A DNA stretch of 16,492 bases, from assembly GCA_964493985.1 (NCBI GenBank), contig CAZBQL010000071.1, positions 1-16,492 of the forward strand. The letters are read 5' to 3'. Positions within the stretch are counted from its first letter, which is position 1; each line of letters starts with the position of its first letter. Source of the stretch: MGML01 sp964493985. GTDB taxonomy: Bacteria > Chloroflexota > Dehalococcoidia > Dehalococcoidales > UBA2162. Below, in pieces: positions 1 through 7,098 of the stretch. The notes under the pieces were generated by a model. The model ran no database searches. It was not told where the DNA came from and saw only the letters and a program-made list of their open reading frames with translations. A program made the translations under genes and the position numbers.

Positions 1-70
1 CTGGAAATAACATCCTCGGGTACTACGTTTCTACATCCACCAGGTATGATAAATACTCCACAAATGAGAA

Positions 71-253
71 ATGGCATCAACCATCGATAAATTAGGGTTG
101 TCTTCGTTTTATACATTTTTACCCTCAATAATTGATTATACGAAACAAGTAAAAAAGTATCACAAGAGTTGGTATATTCCGAATCATATTATGAATTCAG
201 ACCCGTATGATGTGTACTATTTACTTGCTTTAACCAGTTTATCTGTCATATAA
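71..253 (+). CDS. doubtful small ORF, 60 aa
   Basis: An ATG-to-TAA frame of 60 codons in AT-rich DNA at the left edge. The predicted peptide is rich in Tyr, Ser and Ile, has a hydrophobic C-terminal stretch, and shows no motif I recognise. There is no good ribosome binding site; the sequence just before the ATG is only weakly purine-rich. A second frame is open from base 1 to a stop at 88-90 and could be the last codons of a gene cut by the window edge, but it too has no recognisable content. I treat this as unassigned sequence rather than a confident gene. Confidence 0.15.
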   Translation: MASTIDKLGLSSFYTFLPSIIDYTKQVKKYHKSWYIPNHIMNSDPYDVYYLLALTSLSVI

Positions 254-254
254 C
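249..254 (+). promoter_or_regulatory. possible -10 box for the EFR1 gene
   Basis: TATAAC at 249-254, with TTGCTT at 225-230 and an 18-bp spacer, about 30 bp before the start codon at 287. The -35 match is poor, so this is only a candidate. Confidence 0.25.
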
Positions 255-286
255 AATATATCCTGGTTGGAGAGGCTGGTGACCAG

Positions 287-1231
287 ATGAAAAGTGTAAT
301 AATTTACTACACCATGACGGGAAATACCAAAACGATAGCGGAAGCGATCCACAGGGGTATGAGCAGTTCCGGAGATCAGTGCGATATCATCAGGCTTCAG
401 GAAGCGTACGCAATAAACCTTTCCGAGTACGATTTAATAGGACTCGGCAGTCCCATCATCAATCAGAAAGAACTTCCCAATGTAACGAATTTCATCGAAG
501 GAATGGAAGGCGTGGAAGGTAAACACGCGTTCGCCTTTAATACGCACGGAGCCTCTCCATGCCGCTATTTTGCCAGAGTCGTACCGGCGATGCAGCAGCG
601 AGGTCTGACGGTGATCGGCTGGAAGGACTGGTTCTGCAGCGCATATTATCCGGTTATTCCCAAGCCTTATTTAACTGACGGTCATCCTGACGAAACTGAT
701 ATCAGAGAAGCGGAGGAATTCGGAAGAGAGATGGTAGAACGCAGCCTCCGGACCTATGCGGGTGAGACCGGACTCATCCCGAAGTTCCCGAAAGGTAAGG
801 AATACGACGAACGTTATAATCCCCCCGAATTATGGCCGAAACACTTGCCGGAGATCTTCGCAGAATATGGCAAGGTGATGGCTGAAGCCGAATTTAAAAT
901 TAAAAAAGAGAAGTGTAACTATCCGAAATGCACTCACTGTATCGATAACTGTCCGGTGCATAATATCGGAGTTTCGGATAACGGTCCTGTCTTTCGTAAA
1001 AGCTGCGCCATGTGTTTCCTGTGCGAACAGACGTGCCCGAATGGTGCGATAGAAATCGACTGGAATGCATTTCAGAAACCTCATGACAAGCTGGTTGAGA
1101 ACTGGCTTTCGAAGATAGTGGATTACCTGGAAGCGAAGGGGTATTTCAGGAGGTTGGTACCACCGGAGGAAATAGGCTGGAACACTCCTTTCTGGAAAAC
1201 AAAGAGTCCACCGCGATTTAAGATACAGTAA
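287..1231 (+). CDS. EFR1-type flavodoxin / double [4Fe-4S] ferredoxin fusion
   Basis: A 314-aa soluble electron carrier. The N-terminal half is a flavodoxin-like domain: after the first beta strand comes the FMN phosphate loop TMTGNT (9-14), followed by the second-strand and Gly-rich segments (about 48-56). The C-terminal half carries two ferredoxin cluster motifs: C210, C215, C218, C222 (CxxxxCxxCxxxCP) and C240, C243, C246, C250 (CxxCxxCxxxCP). This order, flavin domain then two [4Fe-4S] sites, matches the EFR1 family of anaerobes. Family knowledge suggests one-electron transfer between FMN and low-potential clusters; the physiological partner is unknown. A purine-rich GGAGAGG (269-275) precedes the ATG. 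It is transcribed alone as far as can be seen, with a weak terminator-like hairpin after the stop. A link to the dehydratase operon 2.3 kb downstream is only inference. Confidence 0.88.
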   Translation: MKSVIIYYTMTGNTKTIAEAIHRGMSSSGDQCDIIRLQEAYAINLSEYDLIGLGSPIINQKELPNVTNFIEGMEGVEGKHAFAFNTHGASPCRYFARVVPAMQQRGLTVIGWKDWFCSAYYPVIPKPYLTDGHPDETDIREAEEFGREMVERSLRTYAGETGLIPKFPKGKEYDERYNPPELWPKHLPEIFAEYGKVMAEAEFKIKKEKCNYPKCTHCIDNCPVHNIGVSDNGPVFRKSCAMCFLCEQTCPNGAIEIDWNAFQKPHDKLVENWLSKIVDYLEAKGYFRRLVPPEEIGWNTPFWKTKSPPRFKIQ

Positions 1232-1244
1232 AAGGATAATCATC

Positions 1245-1269
1245 CACCAATCTTTTTATGGTGTTTTTA
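1245..1269 (+). terminator. weak terminator-like hairpin after the EFR1 gene
   Basis: CACCA (1245-1249) can pair with TGGTG (1259-1263) around a 9-nt loop and is followed by TTTTTAT. The stem has only five pairs, so the call rests mainly on the T-run and the position just after the stop codon. Confidence 0.35.
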
Positions 1270-1336
1270 TCGCTTTGGAATCGGCTTCATGATACTAAAA
1301 TGTTACTTTACCTGGTCTAAATAATACTTCATTGAG

Positions 1337-1342
1337 TATAAT
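1337..1342 (+). promoter_or_regulatory. possible -10 box for the receiver-HTH gene
   Basis: A perfect TATAAT lies 38 bp before the TTG start at 1381, in an AT-rich stretch. TG occurs two bases upstream (1333-1334), close to an extended -10. No good -35 hexamer is placed 16-18 bp upstream. Confidence 0.3.
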
Positions 1343-1380
1343 ATTCTTAAATAATATCTTAGAAAAAATAGGGGATCGGT

Positions 1381-2490
1381 TTGGCCATATACCGGGGAAA
1401 ATCAAAGACCGATGCGGAAATGAAACATAAAGAGGACCAGGTCCGAATATTTATAACCGACTTTGAGGATGTATACCGGAAAGGTATACGTTGGGCGCTG
1501 GCTGAAATAGATTCATTTGAAGTTACAGGAGAAGCAACCACAAATATTGAAACGCTTGAAAGTATTTTAAAAACACCCGTCGATCTACTTATCATGAATG
1601 CCGATCATAATAAACCTTCCGGGATCGATGTTGCCAGATATGTCTCGCATAAATTACCTGACGTAAAAGTTATCCTGATGATGGACGAGTACAGTACTGA
1701 GCACGTTGTCGGAGCAATGAAGAGTAGCGTAAAAGCATGCATCAATAAATCTATAGACCTGGATGGTTTAATCCAGACTATAAAACAGGTTATTCGCGAT
1801 GAATTACCGGTCGGTCATTACTTACTCAAACCGAAGGTCGCTGATTTCATCTTAAAAGAATATGACGTATCAGACCAGGTAACTGAAAAGACTGATAAAG
1901 CCAGTATCAGGCTGGTTAAATCCGAAGAAATGATCTTGAACTGGATTAGAGAAAATACCTCACTCACTGACCTTGTTAATAGTCTTGGCGTATCGGAAGA
2001 AATAATAACCGATTATCTTGATGAAATAGCAGAAAAACTTGTGAAAGTAGAGTATTACAATGAAACACCGGGCCAGAGATATATCGGTAATCTTATTTCC
2101 AAACATTTAAATGGAACTACCGGTGAAAAAAATGAGCGACCAGGTGATCGAAGCTCTACTGTTCAAACGGGAGAGGTTAAATTGAATACACCCGGCAGTT
2201 TTTCTCCATATACCGGTACGCGGTTTGATGGAAAAGAAAGAGTAAGTGAAAGTATTAATAAACAAACTGCTGGACTCAATGAGTCTGTGAAAGAGATATC
2301 AGAAGTCGTCGAACTGGCTAAAGCCGCCGGACGATTGTCGAGCATTCATGAATTTAATCAATATATCATGAGTATGACAGAAGGATTGATGACAGAAATC
2401 GATCGTAGACGGCGAATTTTACGCAGAATCAGGAAAGCTATAGCATTTGAGCTTGAATTTACGAAAGACCCGGATACCAGCAGGAATTGA
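1381..2490 (+). CDS. atypical response regulator: degenerate receiver plus HTH
   Basis: A 369-aa probable transcription regulator. Residues 21-140 have the beta-alpha layout of a CheY-like receiver, but the phosphorylation site is degenerate. The aspartate expected at the end of strand 3 is N73 (in VDLLIMNADHNKPSGID), only one acidic residue (D27) of the usual pair is in place, and the strand-4 Ser/Thr position is Met. The conserved lysine is kept (K123 in INKS). Residues about 180-222 resemble a LuxR/sigma-4-like helix-turn-helix (LVNSLGVSEEIITDYLDEI). The rest is a polar linker (245-290) and a charged, coiled C-terminal tail rich in Arg/Lys (340-352), with no counterpart I recognise. The start is TTG with GGGG seven bases upstream (1371-1374); the ATG at 1420 is a possible alternative. 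No histidine kinase is adjacent, in keeping with phosphorylation-independent control. Its targets are unknown. Confidence 0.72.
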   Translation: MAIYRGKSKTDAEMKHKEDQVRIFITDFEDVYRKGIRWALAEIDSFEVTGEATTNIETLESILKTPVDLLIMNADHNKPSGIDVARYVSHKLPDVKVILMMDEYSTEHVVGAMKSSVKACINKSIDLDGLIQTIKQVIRDELPVGHYLLKPKVADFILKEYDVSDQVTEKTDKASIRLVKSEEMILNWIRENTSLTDLVNSLGVSEEIITDYLDEIAEKLVKVEYYNETPGQRYIGNLISKHLNGTTGEKNERPGDRSSTVQTGEVKLNTPGSFSPYTGTRFDGKERVSESINKQTAGLNESVKEISEVVELAKAAGRLSSIHEFNQYIMSMTEGLMTEIDRRRRILRRIRKAIAFELEFTKDPDTSRN

Positions 2491-2597
2491 TTCTCATTAC
2501 ATAAGAGAAAATTAATTCAGGTACGTAACATATAAGCCGTTGCATTTACATCATATTTATAGTAACATCAAGTTTACCCATATCTGGAGGCGGAAAA

Positions 2598-3053
2598 TTG
2601 AGTGCAAACGAGAAGAGTGTAATTAGTATTCGACGAATGAACCAATTTGACATCGATGCAGTTCTTGCTCTTGATAGAAAAATCAGTGAAGAGCGTAGTC
2701 TCCTTACTGAACAAGATATTGTGGCTAGTCAGTTTGGAGGTTCGCTCGGCCTGAATTTCGTTGCTCAAATTGATAGCAAAGTTGTTGGATTCATTATGTC
2801 ACGCCTGGCATATTTAATGATACCCTTTACTGAAGTGTGTATTATTCAGGGAATGGTTACCGATCCTGCTTATCAGGGTAGTGGTATTGGAAGTAGACTG
2901 ATTGCTTCTTTATTAGATTATTGTCACGCTGAGGGGATCAATACTATCCGTGCCCTTGTACCGGAACGAGATAAAAAATTACAGCATTTTATTGAAGTAC
3001 AAGGTTTCCAGCGTAGTAATATTATTAACTACGATAAAAAATTTGATAGTTAA
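2598..3053 (+). CDS. GNAT-family N-acetyltransferase
   Basis: A 151-aa single-domain protein with the GNAT fold signature. Motif A is clear: VTDPAYQGSGIGSRLIASLL (87-106), whose QGSGIG loop (93-98) binds the acetyl-CoA pyrophosphate. Before it lie the usual strands (SKVVGFIMSRL; EVCIIQGMV) and after it a motif-B-like segment ending in GFQRSNI. Length is typical for the family. The start is TTG; the perfect GGAGG at 2586-2590, seven bases ahead, decides it. The substrate cannot be told from sequence: both small-molecule and protein N-terminal acetylation (RimI-like) are possible. It stands between the receiver-HTH gene and a long non-coding stretch, with no sign of operon membership. Base composition is AT-rich, like the preceding gene. 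Confidence 0.85.
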   Translation: MSANEKSVISIRRMNQFDIDAVLALDRKISEERSLLTEQDIVASQFGGSLGLNFVAQIDSKVVGFIMSRLAYLMIPFTEVCIIQGMVTDPAYQGSGIGSRLIASLLDYCHAEGINTIRALVPERDKKLQHFIEVQGFQRSNIINYDKKFDS

Positions 3054-3493
3054 TCAGAGCTGAAACCTGCTTGAATAAGAGACGTTGGACAAAACATGAA
3101 GTACAAGGCCTTTATATTTTTACTGCAGATGCCAATATGCAATCTGACTCTTGAAAGTACCAGTGGCAGTGGCATAGGTTAGTCGTTACGCCGGACGAGG
3201 TAAATTCCGAAGTTCTGATTTTTTAATAGTTCAGGAAACTTATGCGTCATCGGACAGCCATCGGAATGCTTGTCATATCACCCAATATTTACTCACCTTT
3301 TTCCACGTTTCTCAATTCGCCTTTGTTTATATATTCTACCTTGAAAGGGAATGACTATGGTGAGTTAAGCGAGTGTGGCAGTGTATAACGAATGTATGAT
3401 AGAATTCTTTTTACCAGAAGCTAAACTGTAATCACTAATTCATCACCTGTTAAATTTAAGAACTCTTGTAAGTCTCCAGTACAGGGAGTAGCC
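3054..3493. other. 440-bp stretch without a convincing gene
   Basis: Separates the GNAT gene from the dehydratase operon. The longest readable frames are short (for example 28 codons from the ATG at 3096) and have no motif or good ribosome site. Small direct repeats occur (AGTGGC twice near 3163-3174; CATCGGA twice near 3247-3265). TATAAC (3384-3389) and TATGAT (3395-3400) could be -10 boxes for the operon, but I find no matching -35. I recognise no riboswitch, tRNA or terminator. It could hold the operon promoter and a long leader. Confidence 0.5.
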
Positions 3494-4639
3494 ATGGAAA
3501 CTATCCAAAACCTGTTACCTCATTTCAAAACCAGTCTGATCGACTTCCAGGAGATGAAAAACCAGGGGAAGAAAATAGTCGGTTTTGTGCCGAACGGGTA
3601 TTTGCCGGAAGAATTACTGCACGCCTGTGGAGTAGTGCCGGTAGCTCTAGCCCGGGGTGGAGACCTTGAGCCGGTCGCAGCCTCAACCTCGTACCTGGCA
3701 AGATTTCTTGATCCGTTTTGTAGAGCACAGATAGGCTATAGAGTGTTAAATGAAGAATCCCTCTACCAGATGCTGGACCTACTCATCGTACCGATCACGG
3801 ATAATCATGTGAGGGCGATAGCGGATTCATGGGATTTCTTCACTGACGTAGAAGTCTACCGTTTCGGCGTTCCCCATATCAAAGCCAAACATGGGTACGA
3901 ATATTATCTTGGAGGGCTACGAGCACTCAAAGAATACCTGGAACAGTTCACCGGCACTGAAATCACAGAATCAAGACTCAGGGAAGAGATTCGCGTAGCA
4001 AATAAGATACGGAATCTTCTCATGGAAATAAGCTTGATGAGAAGCAATGACCCTCCGCTCATCAGTGGTAAAGAATTCATTGAGCTAAACCACAGCACTT
4101 TTTATACCGATAGATATTTATTGGTGGATAACCTGCAAACGCTTAAAAAACGCCTGCAGAATAAAAAATCCTCTGGTTCTCCGAAACCACGCGTGTTACT
4201 GGCAGGCTCTACGATGGCGTTGGGAGATTCAAAAGTAGTGGAGCTGCTGGAGATGGCCGGAGCATCGTTGGTCATGGAAGAATTCTCTGAAGGGCTGAGA
4301 AATTATCGGCAACCTGTAGCTGTTGAAAACGACATAATAAGGTCTCTGGCTGACAGCTATTTTACTCATAGAATTCCTGATGCATTTTTCAGGGGAGCAG
4401 CAGAGGAAAGGATAAGTTACTTGATAAACCTCCTGCGAGAATTTAAAGCGGATGCCGTTGTCTGGTATACGTTGATGTATCGTGAATCGTATGATGTCGA
4501 AGGGTACATTCTTCGAAGGAGGTTGGAGAAGCTTGGAATACCGGTGTTGAGCCTTAGCTCTGATTATGACAGCGCCGAAACGGGCAGCTTCCGGACACGA
4601 ATCGAGACTTTCGTTAACATGATTCGAAAGGAGCAGTGA
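3494..4639 (+). CDS. 2-hydroxyacyl-CoA dehydratase / benzoyl-CoA reductase family subunit (HgdB/HadC-like), cluster ligands partly lost
   Basis: A 381-aa member of the family that performs ATP-driven radical dehydration of 2-hydroxyacyl-CoA or reduction of aryl-CoA. Family landmarks are the N-terminal VGFVPNGYLPEELLHACGVVPV (29-50), the central AGSTMALGD segment of the second domain (237-245), and the C-terminal GIPVLSLSSDYD...TRIETF (348-373). In the family each subunit holds a [4Fe-4S] cluster with three cysteines. Here only the first is present (C76 in DPFCRAQIG). The second position reads PITDNH (T102) where a CD is usual. The third, before YDVEG, is R330. C45 sits where Ala is common and is unlikely to replace them. 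The ATG follows CAGGGAG. It overlaps nothing; the next gene starts one base after its stop, so the two are surely co-translated. Substrate unknown. Confidence 0.85.
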   Translation: METIQNLLPHFKTSLIDFQEMKNQGKKIVGFVPNGYLPEELLHACGVVPVALARGGDLEPVAASTSYLARFLDPFCRAQIGYRVLNEESLYQMLDLLIVPITDNHVRAIADSWDFFTDVEVYRFGVPHIKAKHGYEYYLGGLRALKEYLEQFTGTEITESRLREEIRVANKIRNLLMEISLMRSNDPPLISGKEFIELNHSTFYTDRYLLVDNLQTLKKRLQNKKSSGSPKPRVLLAGSTMALGDSKVVELLEMAGASLVMEEFSEGLRNYRQPVAVENDIIRSLADSYFTHRIPDAFFRGAAEERISYLINLLREFKADAVVWYTLMYRESYDVEGYILRRRLEKLGIPVLSLSSDYDSAETGSFRTRIETFVNMIRKEQ

Positions 4640-4640
4640 T

Positions 4641-6029
4641 ATGGATTCTACGTTTTTCAATCTATGTGGCTTTGGACCTGAAGATGTTGAGAAAGAAAGA
4701 CCAAGGATAGAGAAAGCGTTCAACATCTTGGGGATAGAAGATGAGGATGTAGACAGAGCTAAAGTAAGAATTAATAAGTATATCGACGTAGAACTACTCG
4801 GTATGAGGAAGGTACTGGGGATATGGATAAAAGAGCTTGTCGATATGGTCCTGGCAAAAGAAGAAGGGAAATCTGTGATTTATGTTAGTTATCCACCCAT
4901 ACCTCAAATAGTCGCAGCGTTAGCTTTAACCTCGGATGATATTTACTGTGCCTCTCCGGACATTGTCCTGAGTAATACCCTGAACCTTATGTTCGACATG
5001 ATTAATCCTGTTCTGGAAACAGCGGAAAAAAACGGGCTGGCACCCGGCACGGCATTTTGCTCATATTTACAGACACGCCTGGGAGCAATGGTAAAAGGGA
5101 TAATTCCTGAACCAGACCTGCTCATCCCATCCTGTTTCTTGTGCGATTTAACACCGGCATGTGATCAGCTTATAAGTGAATTCTACGGTACACCGGTAGC
5201 TTACGTAGATAATTTAATAGATGAAAAAGGCGAGAGATGGCCGGACGATATAAATCCTCGAAAGATCAAGTATTTCTCAACGGAGATGAGAAACGCAGTG
5301 AATATGTATTGCAAAGTTACCGGGCACCAGTTACCTGACGATGAAGTTACCGATGCTGTAAGTGTTACTGAAAAGCTGTATCTTATAGCCCATGAGATAC
5401 AGCAATTACGTGAGTATGACCCCATGCCACTCAGCCAGACCGACTCTTTTCTTGCTCTCTCGCTGGGCTCCGTGGGAAGAGGGCTGAAAGAAGGGCCGGG
5501 AGCACTTAATATACTTCTGGAAGAAATAAAGAACAGGGTTGCTGCCGGAAAAGGCGTGATAGAGAAAGGAACACCACGCGTGATGCTTTCGATGGTATCT
5601 CACGATCCTTCTATTGTGGCTATAATCAGCGAACTCGGACTGGCGGTAGGTCCTACCTCAGGTGGAAGGATGGAAAGACCGGAACGTCCGCCTTACGTAG
5701 ATCTCTGGGATGATGTGGCTCTCTCACATATGCAGAGCAGAGGTGCTAATTATTCCAGCCTGGCCTATATACTTCAATTGAAAGACTCAATCAGATACTC
5801 AAATGTGGAGGGTGTAATCCTCTTCCGTCATTACTCCTGTCGCCAGTACAGTATATTCCCCATCAAGGCAAAAGAGGTTATCGAAGAGGAACTGGATATC
5901 CCGGTTTTGCTCTTAGAAGGAGACTATTGTGACTTTCGGAGCTACACTTCCCAGCAGATGAGGACCAGGCTGGAAACGTTCGCTGAGATAGTCAAGAACA
6001 ATAAAACAGCGAGAGAAAGGACAGGATAG
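4641..6029 (+). CDS. 2-hydroxyacyl-CoA dehydratase / benzoyl-CoA reductase family subunit with full cysteine set
   Basis: A 462-aa partner subunit of the preceding gene. It keeps the expected cluster cysteines: C140 (FCSYLQTRLGA), C168 in a family-typical CD context (SCFLCD; C165 and C174 are nearby), and C400 (RHYSC). The C-terminal motif EGDYCDFRSYTSQQMRTRLETF is split here as EGDYCDFRSY (427-436) and QQMRTRLETF (438-447); it is very characteristic of this family. An N-terminal extension of roughly 75 residues precedes the conserved core. As the only subunit with a complete ligand set it should carry the active [4Fe-4S] cluster and, by family mechanism, receive one electron from the activator to form a ketyl radical. 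AGGAG (4629-4633) inside the end of the upstream gene serves the ATG, one base after that gene's TGA. The pair could be a dehydratase or a reductase; sequence alone does not say which. Confidence 0.87.
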   Translation: MDSTFFNLCGFGPEDVEKERPRIEKAFNILGIEDEDVDRAKVRINKYIDVELLGMRKVLGIWIKELVDMVLAKEEGKSVIYVSYPPIPQIVAALALTSDDIYCASPDIVLSNTLNLMFDMINPVLETAEKNGLAPGTAFCSYLQTRLGAMVKGIIPEPDLLIPSCFLCDLTPACDQLISEFYGTPVAYVDNLIDEKGERWPDDINPRKIKYFSTEMRNAVNMYCKVTGHQLPDDEVTDAVSVTEKLYLIAHEIQQLREYDPMPLSQTDSFLALSLGSVGRGLKEGPGALNILLEEIKNRVAAGKGVIEKGTPRVMLSMVSHDPSIVAIISELGLAVGPTSGGRMERPERPPYVDLWDDVALSHMQSRGANYSSLAYILQLKDSIRYSNVEGVILFRHYSCRQYSIFPIKAKEVIEEELDIPVLLLEGDYCDFRSYTSQQMRTRLETFAEIVKNNKTARERTG

Positions 6030-6031
6030 TT

Positions 6032-6814
6032 ATGCCGGTTGCAGGGATAGACATCGGTGCTGGTACAGCCAAGATCGTAATTCTGGAAAATGACAATATA
6101 GTAACAAGCGCAGTCGTTCCGGTTGGTGGTAACGTCATCAGGGCGGTCGAGGAAGTAACTGATATGGCCTTAGATGGCACGGGACTATCCATTGGTGAAT
6201 TGGAGTACGTAGTTTCTACCGGATATGGTCGTGATGCAGCTTCGTTTGCCGATTACTCGACAACCGAAATTATATGTCACGCCAGCGGGATCCATTTCTT
6301 AATGCCACATATTAAGACCATTATTGACATCGGTGCCCAGGACAGCAAGGTGATAAGAATCAATGGTGAGGGGAAAGTAATAAACTTCGTAATGAATGAT
6401 AAATGTGCGGCGGGAACTGGCAGATTCCTCGAGGTTATGGCGAATGTCCTCGGTCTGGAACTCAGCGAGATGGGTCCTGCAGCGTTAGCCAGCAAAAACC
6501 CCTGTACTATAAGCAGTACCTGTACTGTCTTTGCAGAGACAGAAGTGATATCTCTCCGTGCCCGGGGAAAAGCAGTTGAAGACTTAATTGCCGGTATTCA
6601 CAGGGCTATGGCGAGTAGAATTCTGATAATGTCTTCAGGTATACGACTCGACCAGGACACGGCGTTTACCGGAGGAGTAGCGAAGAATATCGGAGTTCAA
6701 AAAGTACTCGAGGAACTGGGTAATATTAAGTGTTATATTCCGGCAGAGCCGCAGGAAACCGGAGCGTTAGGGGCCGCCCTGATCGCACAGACCAGGTTGA
6801 TGGAAGTCCTCTAA
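6032..6814 (+). CDS. dehydratase/reductase activator ATPase (HgdC/BcrD-like, ASKHA fold)
   Basis: A 260-aa ATPase that should form a homodimer bridged by one [4Fe-4S] cluster and use ATP hydrolysis to push single electrons onto the dehydratase. Seen in order: phosphate-1 motif GIDIGAGTAK (5-14), VVSTGYGRD (60-68), phosphate-2-like DIGAQDSK (99-106), NDKCAAGTGRF with C125, CTVFAETEVIS with C164, TGGVAKN (213-219) and ETGALGAAL (242-250). C125 and C164 are 39 residues apart, the same spacing as the two cluster cysteines of Acidaminococcus HgdC (C127, C166). Length matches HgdC. The ATG is two bases after the stop of the subunit gene, making a three-gene operon. Only one activator gene is present; the class I benzoyl-CoA reductases (Bcr/Bzd) have two different ATPase subunits, so a hydroxyacyl-CoA dehydratase-like arrangement is favoured. 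Confidence 0.93.
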   Translation: MPVAGIDIGAGTAKIVILENDNIVTSAVVPVGGNVIRAVEEVTDMALDGTGLSIGELEYVVSTGYGRDAASFADYSTTEIICHASGIHFLMPHIKTIIDIGAQDSKVIRINGEGKVINFVMNDKCAAGTGRFLEVMANVLGLELSEMGPAALASKNPCTISSTCTVFAETEVISLRARGKAVEDLIAGIHRAMASRILIMSSGIRLDQDTAFTGGVAKNIGVQKVLEELGNIKCYIPAEPQETGALGAALIAQTRLMEVL

Positions 6815-6936
6815 ACACAATTTTCACAGCAGGATAGACCTACAACCTCAACTCTCAAAGTCTGAAAAGACGAATGATGTTTAGCTTCACTATGTAAAAG
6901 ACCTGGTTGCTCAAATGTAAGCGGTTATTAAAGTCC

Positions 6937-6967
6937 AACGTGAATGTGTGTTGTTGTACGTTTTTTT
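6937..6967 (+). terminator. weak terminator-like hairpin after the dehydratase operon
   Basis: AACGT (6937-6941) can pair with ACGTT (6958-6962), and the stem runs into seven T (6961-6967). Short stem and large loop make this tentative; the T-run lies 120 bp after the activator stop. Confidence 0.3.
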
Positions 6968-7023
6968 CATTTTTTCGTCAGGATTTGAGTATAACTATGA
7001 TACTGCTTAATAAAAACACATAC

Positions 7024-7051
7024 TTGATATATTATATAAAATGTATATAAT
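7024..7051 (+). promoter_or_regulatory. sigma-70-type promoter of the TetR-ABC operon
   Basis: TTGATA (7024-7029) and TATAAT (7046-7051) separated by 16 bp. Five of six and six of six consensus bases match. Transcription should start near 7058, leaving a leader of about 40 nt before the chosen ATG at 7099. It is overlapped almost entirely by an inverted repeat. Confidence 0.75.
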
Positions 7052-7056
7052 ATATC
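7026..7056. promoter_or_regulatory. probable TetR operator: perfect 13-bp inverted repeat
   Basis: GATATATTATATA (7026-7038) is exactly the reverse complement of TATATAATATATC (7044-7056), with a 5-bp spacer AAATG. It covers the -35/-10 region of the promoter, so a bound repressor dimer would block RNA polymerase. The neighbouring TetR gene is the obvious candidate to bind it (autoregulation). All arm bases except the outermost pair are A or T, which raises the chance of fortuitous symmetry. Confidence 0.65.
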
Positions 7057-7098
7057 TAATTACTACAAATTATATGGTTGGTAAATAAGAGGAAAGAA

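Noticed and set aside
2491..2510. Possible terminator after the receiver-HTH gene (TTCTC and GAGAA)
   Set aside because: Only five weak pairs with a 9-nt loop and no T-run.
3096..3182. 28-codon ORF in the spacer before the dehydratase operon
   Set aside because: No ribosome site, no motif, and its length is expected by chance in this stretch.
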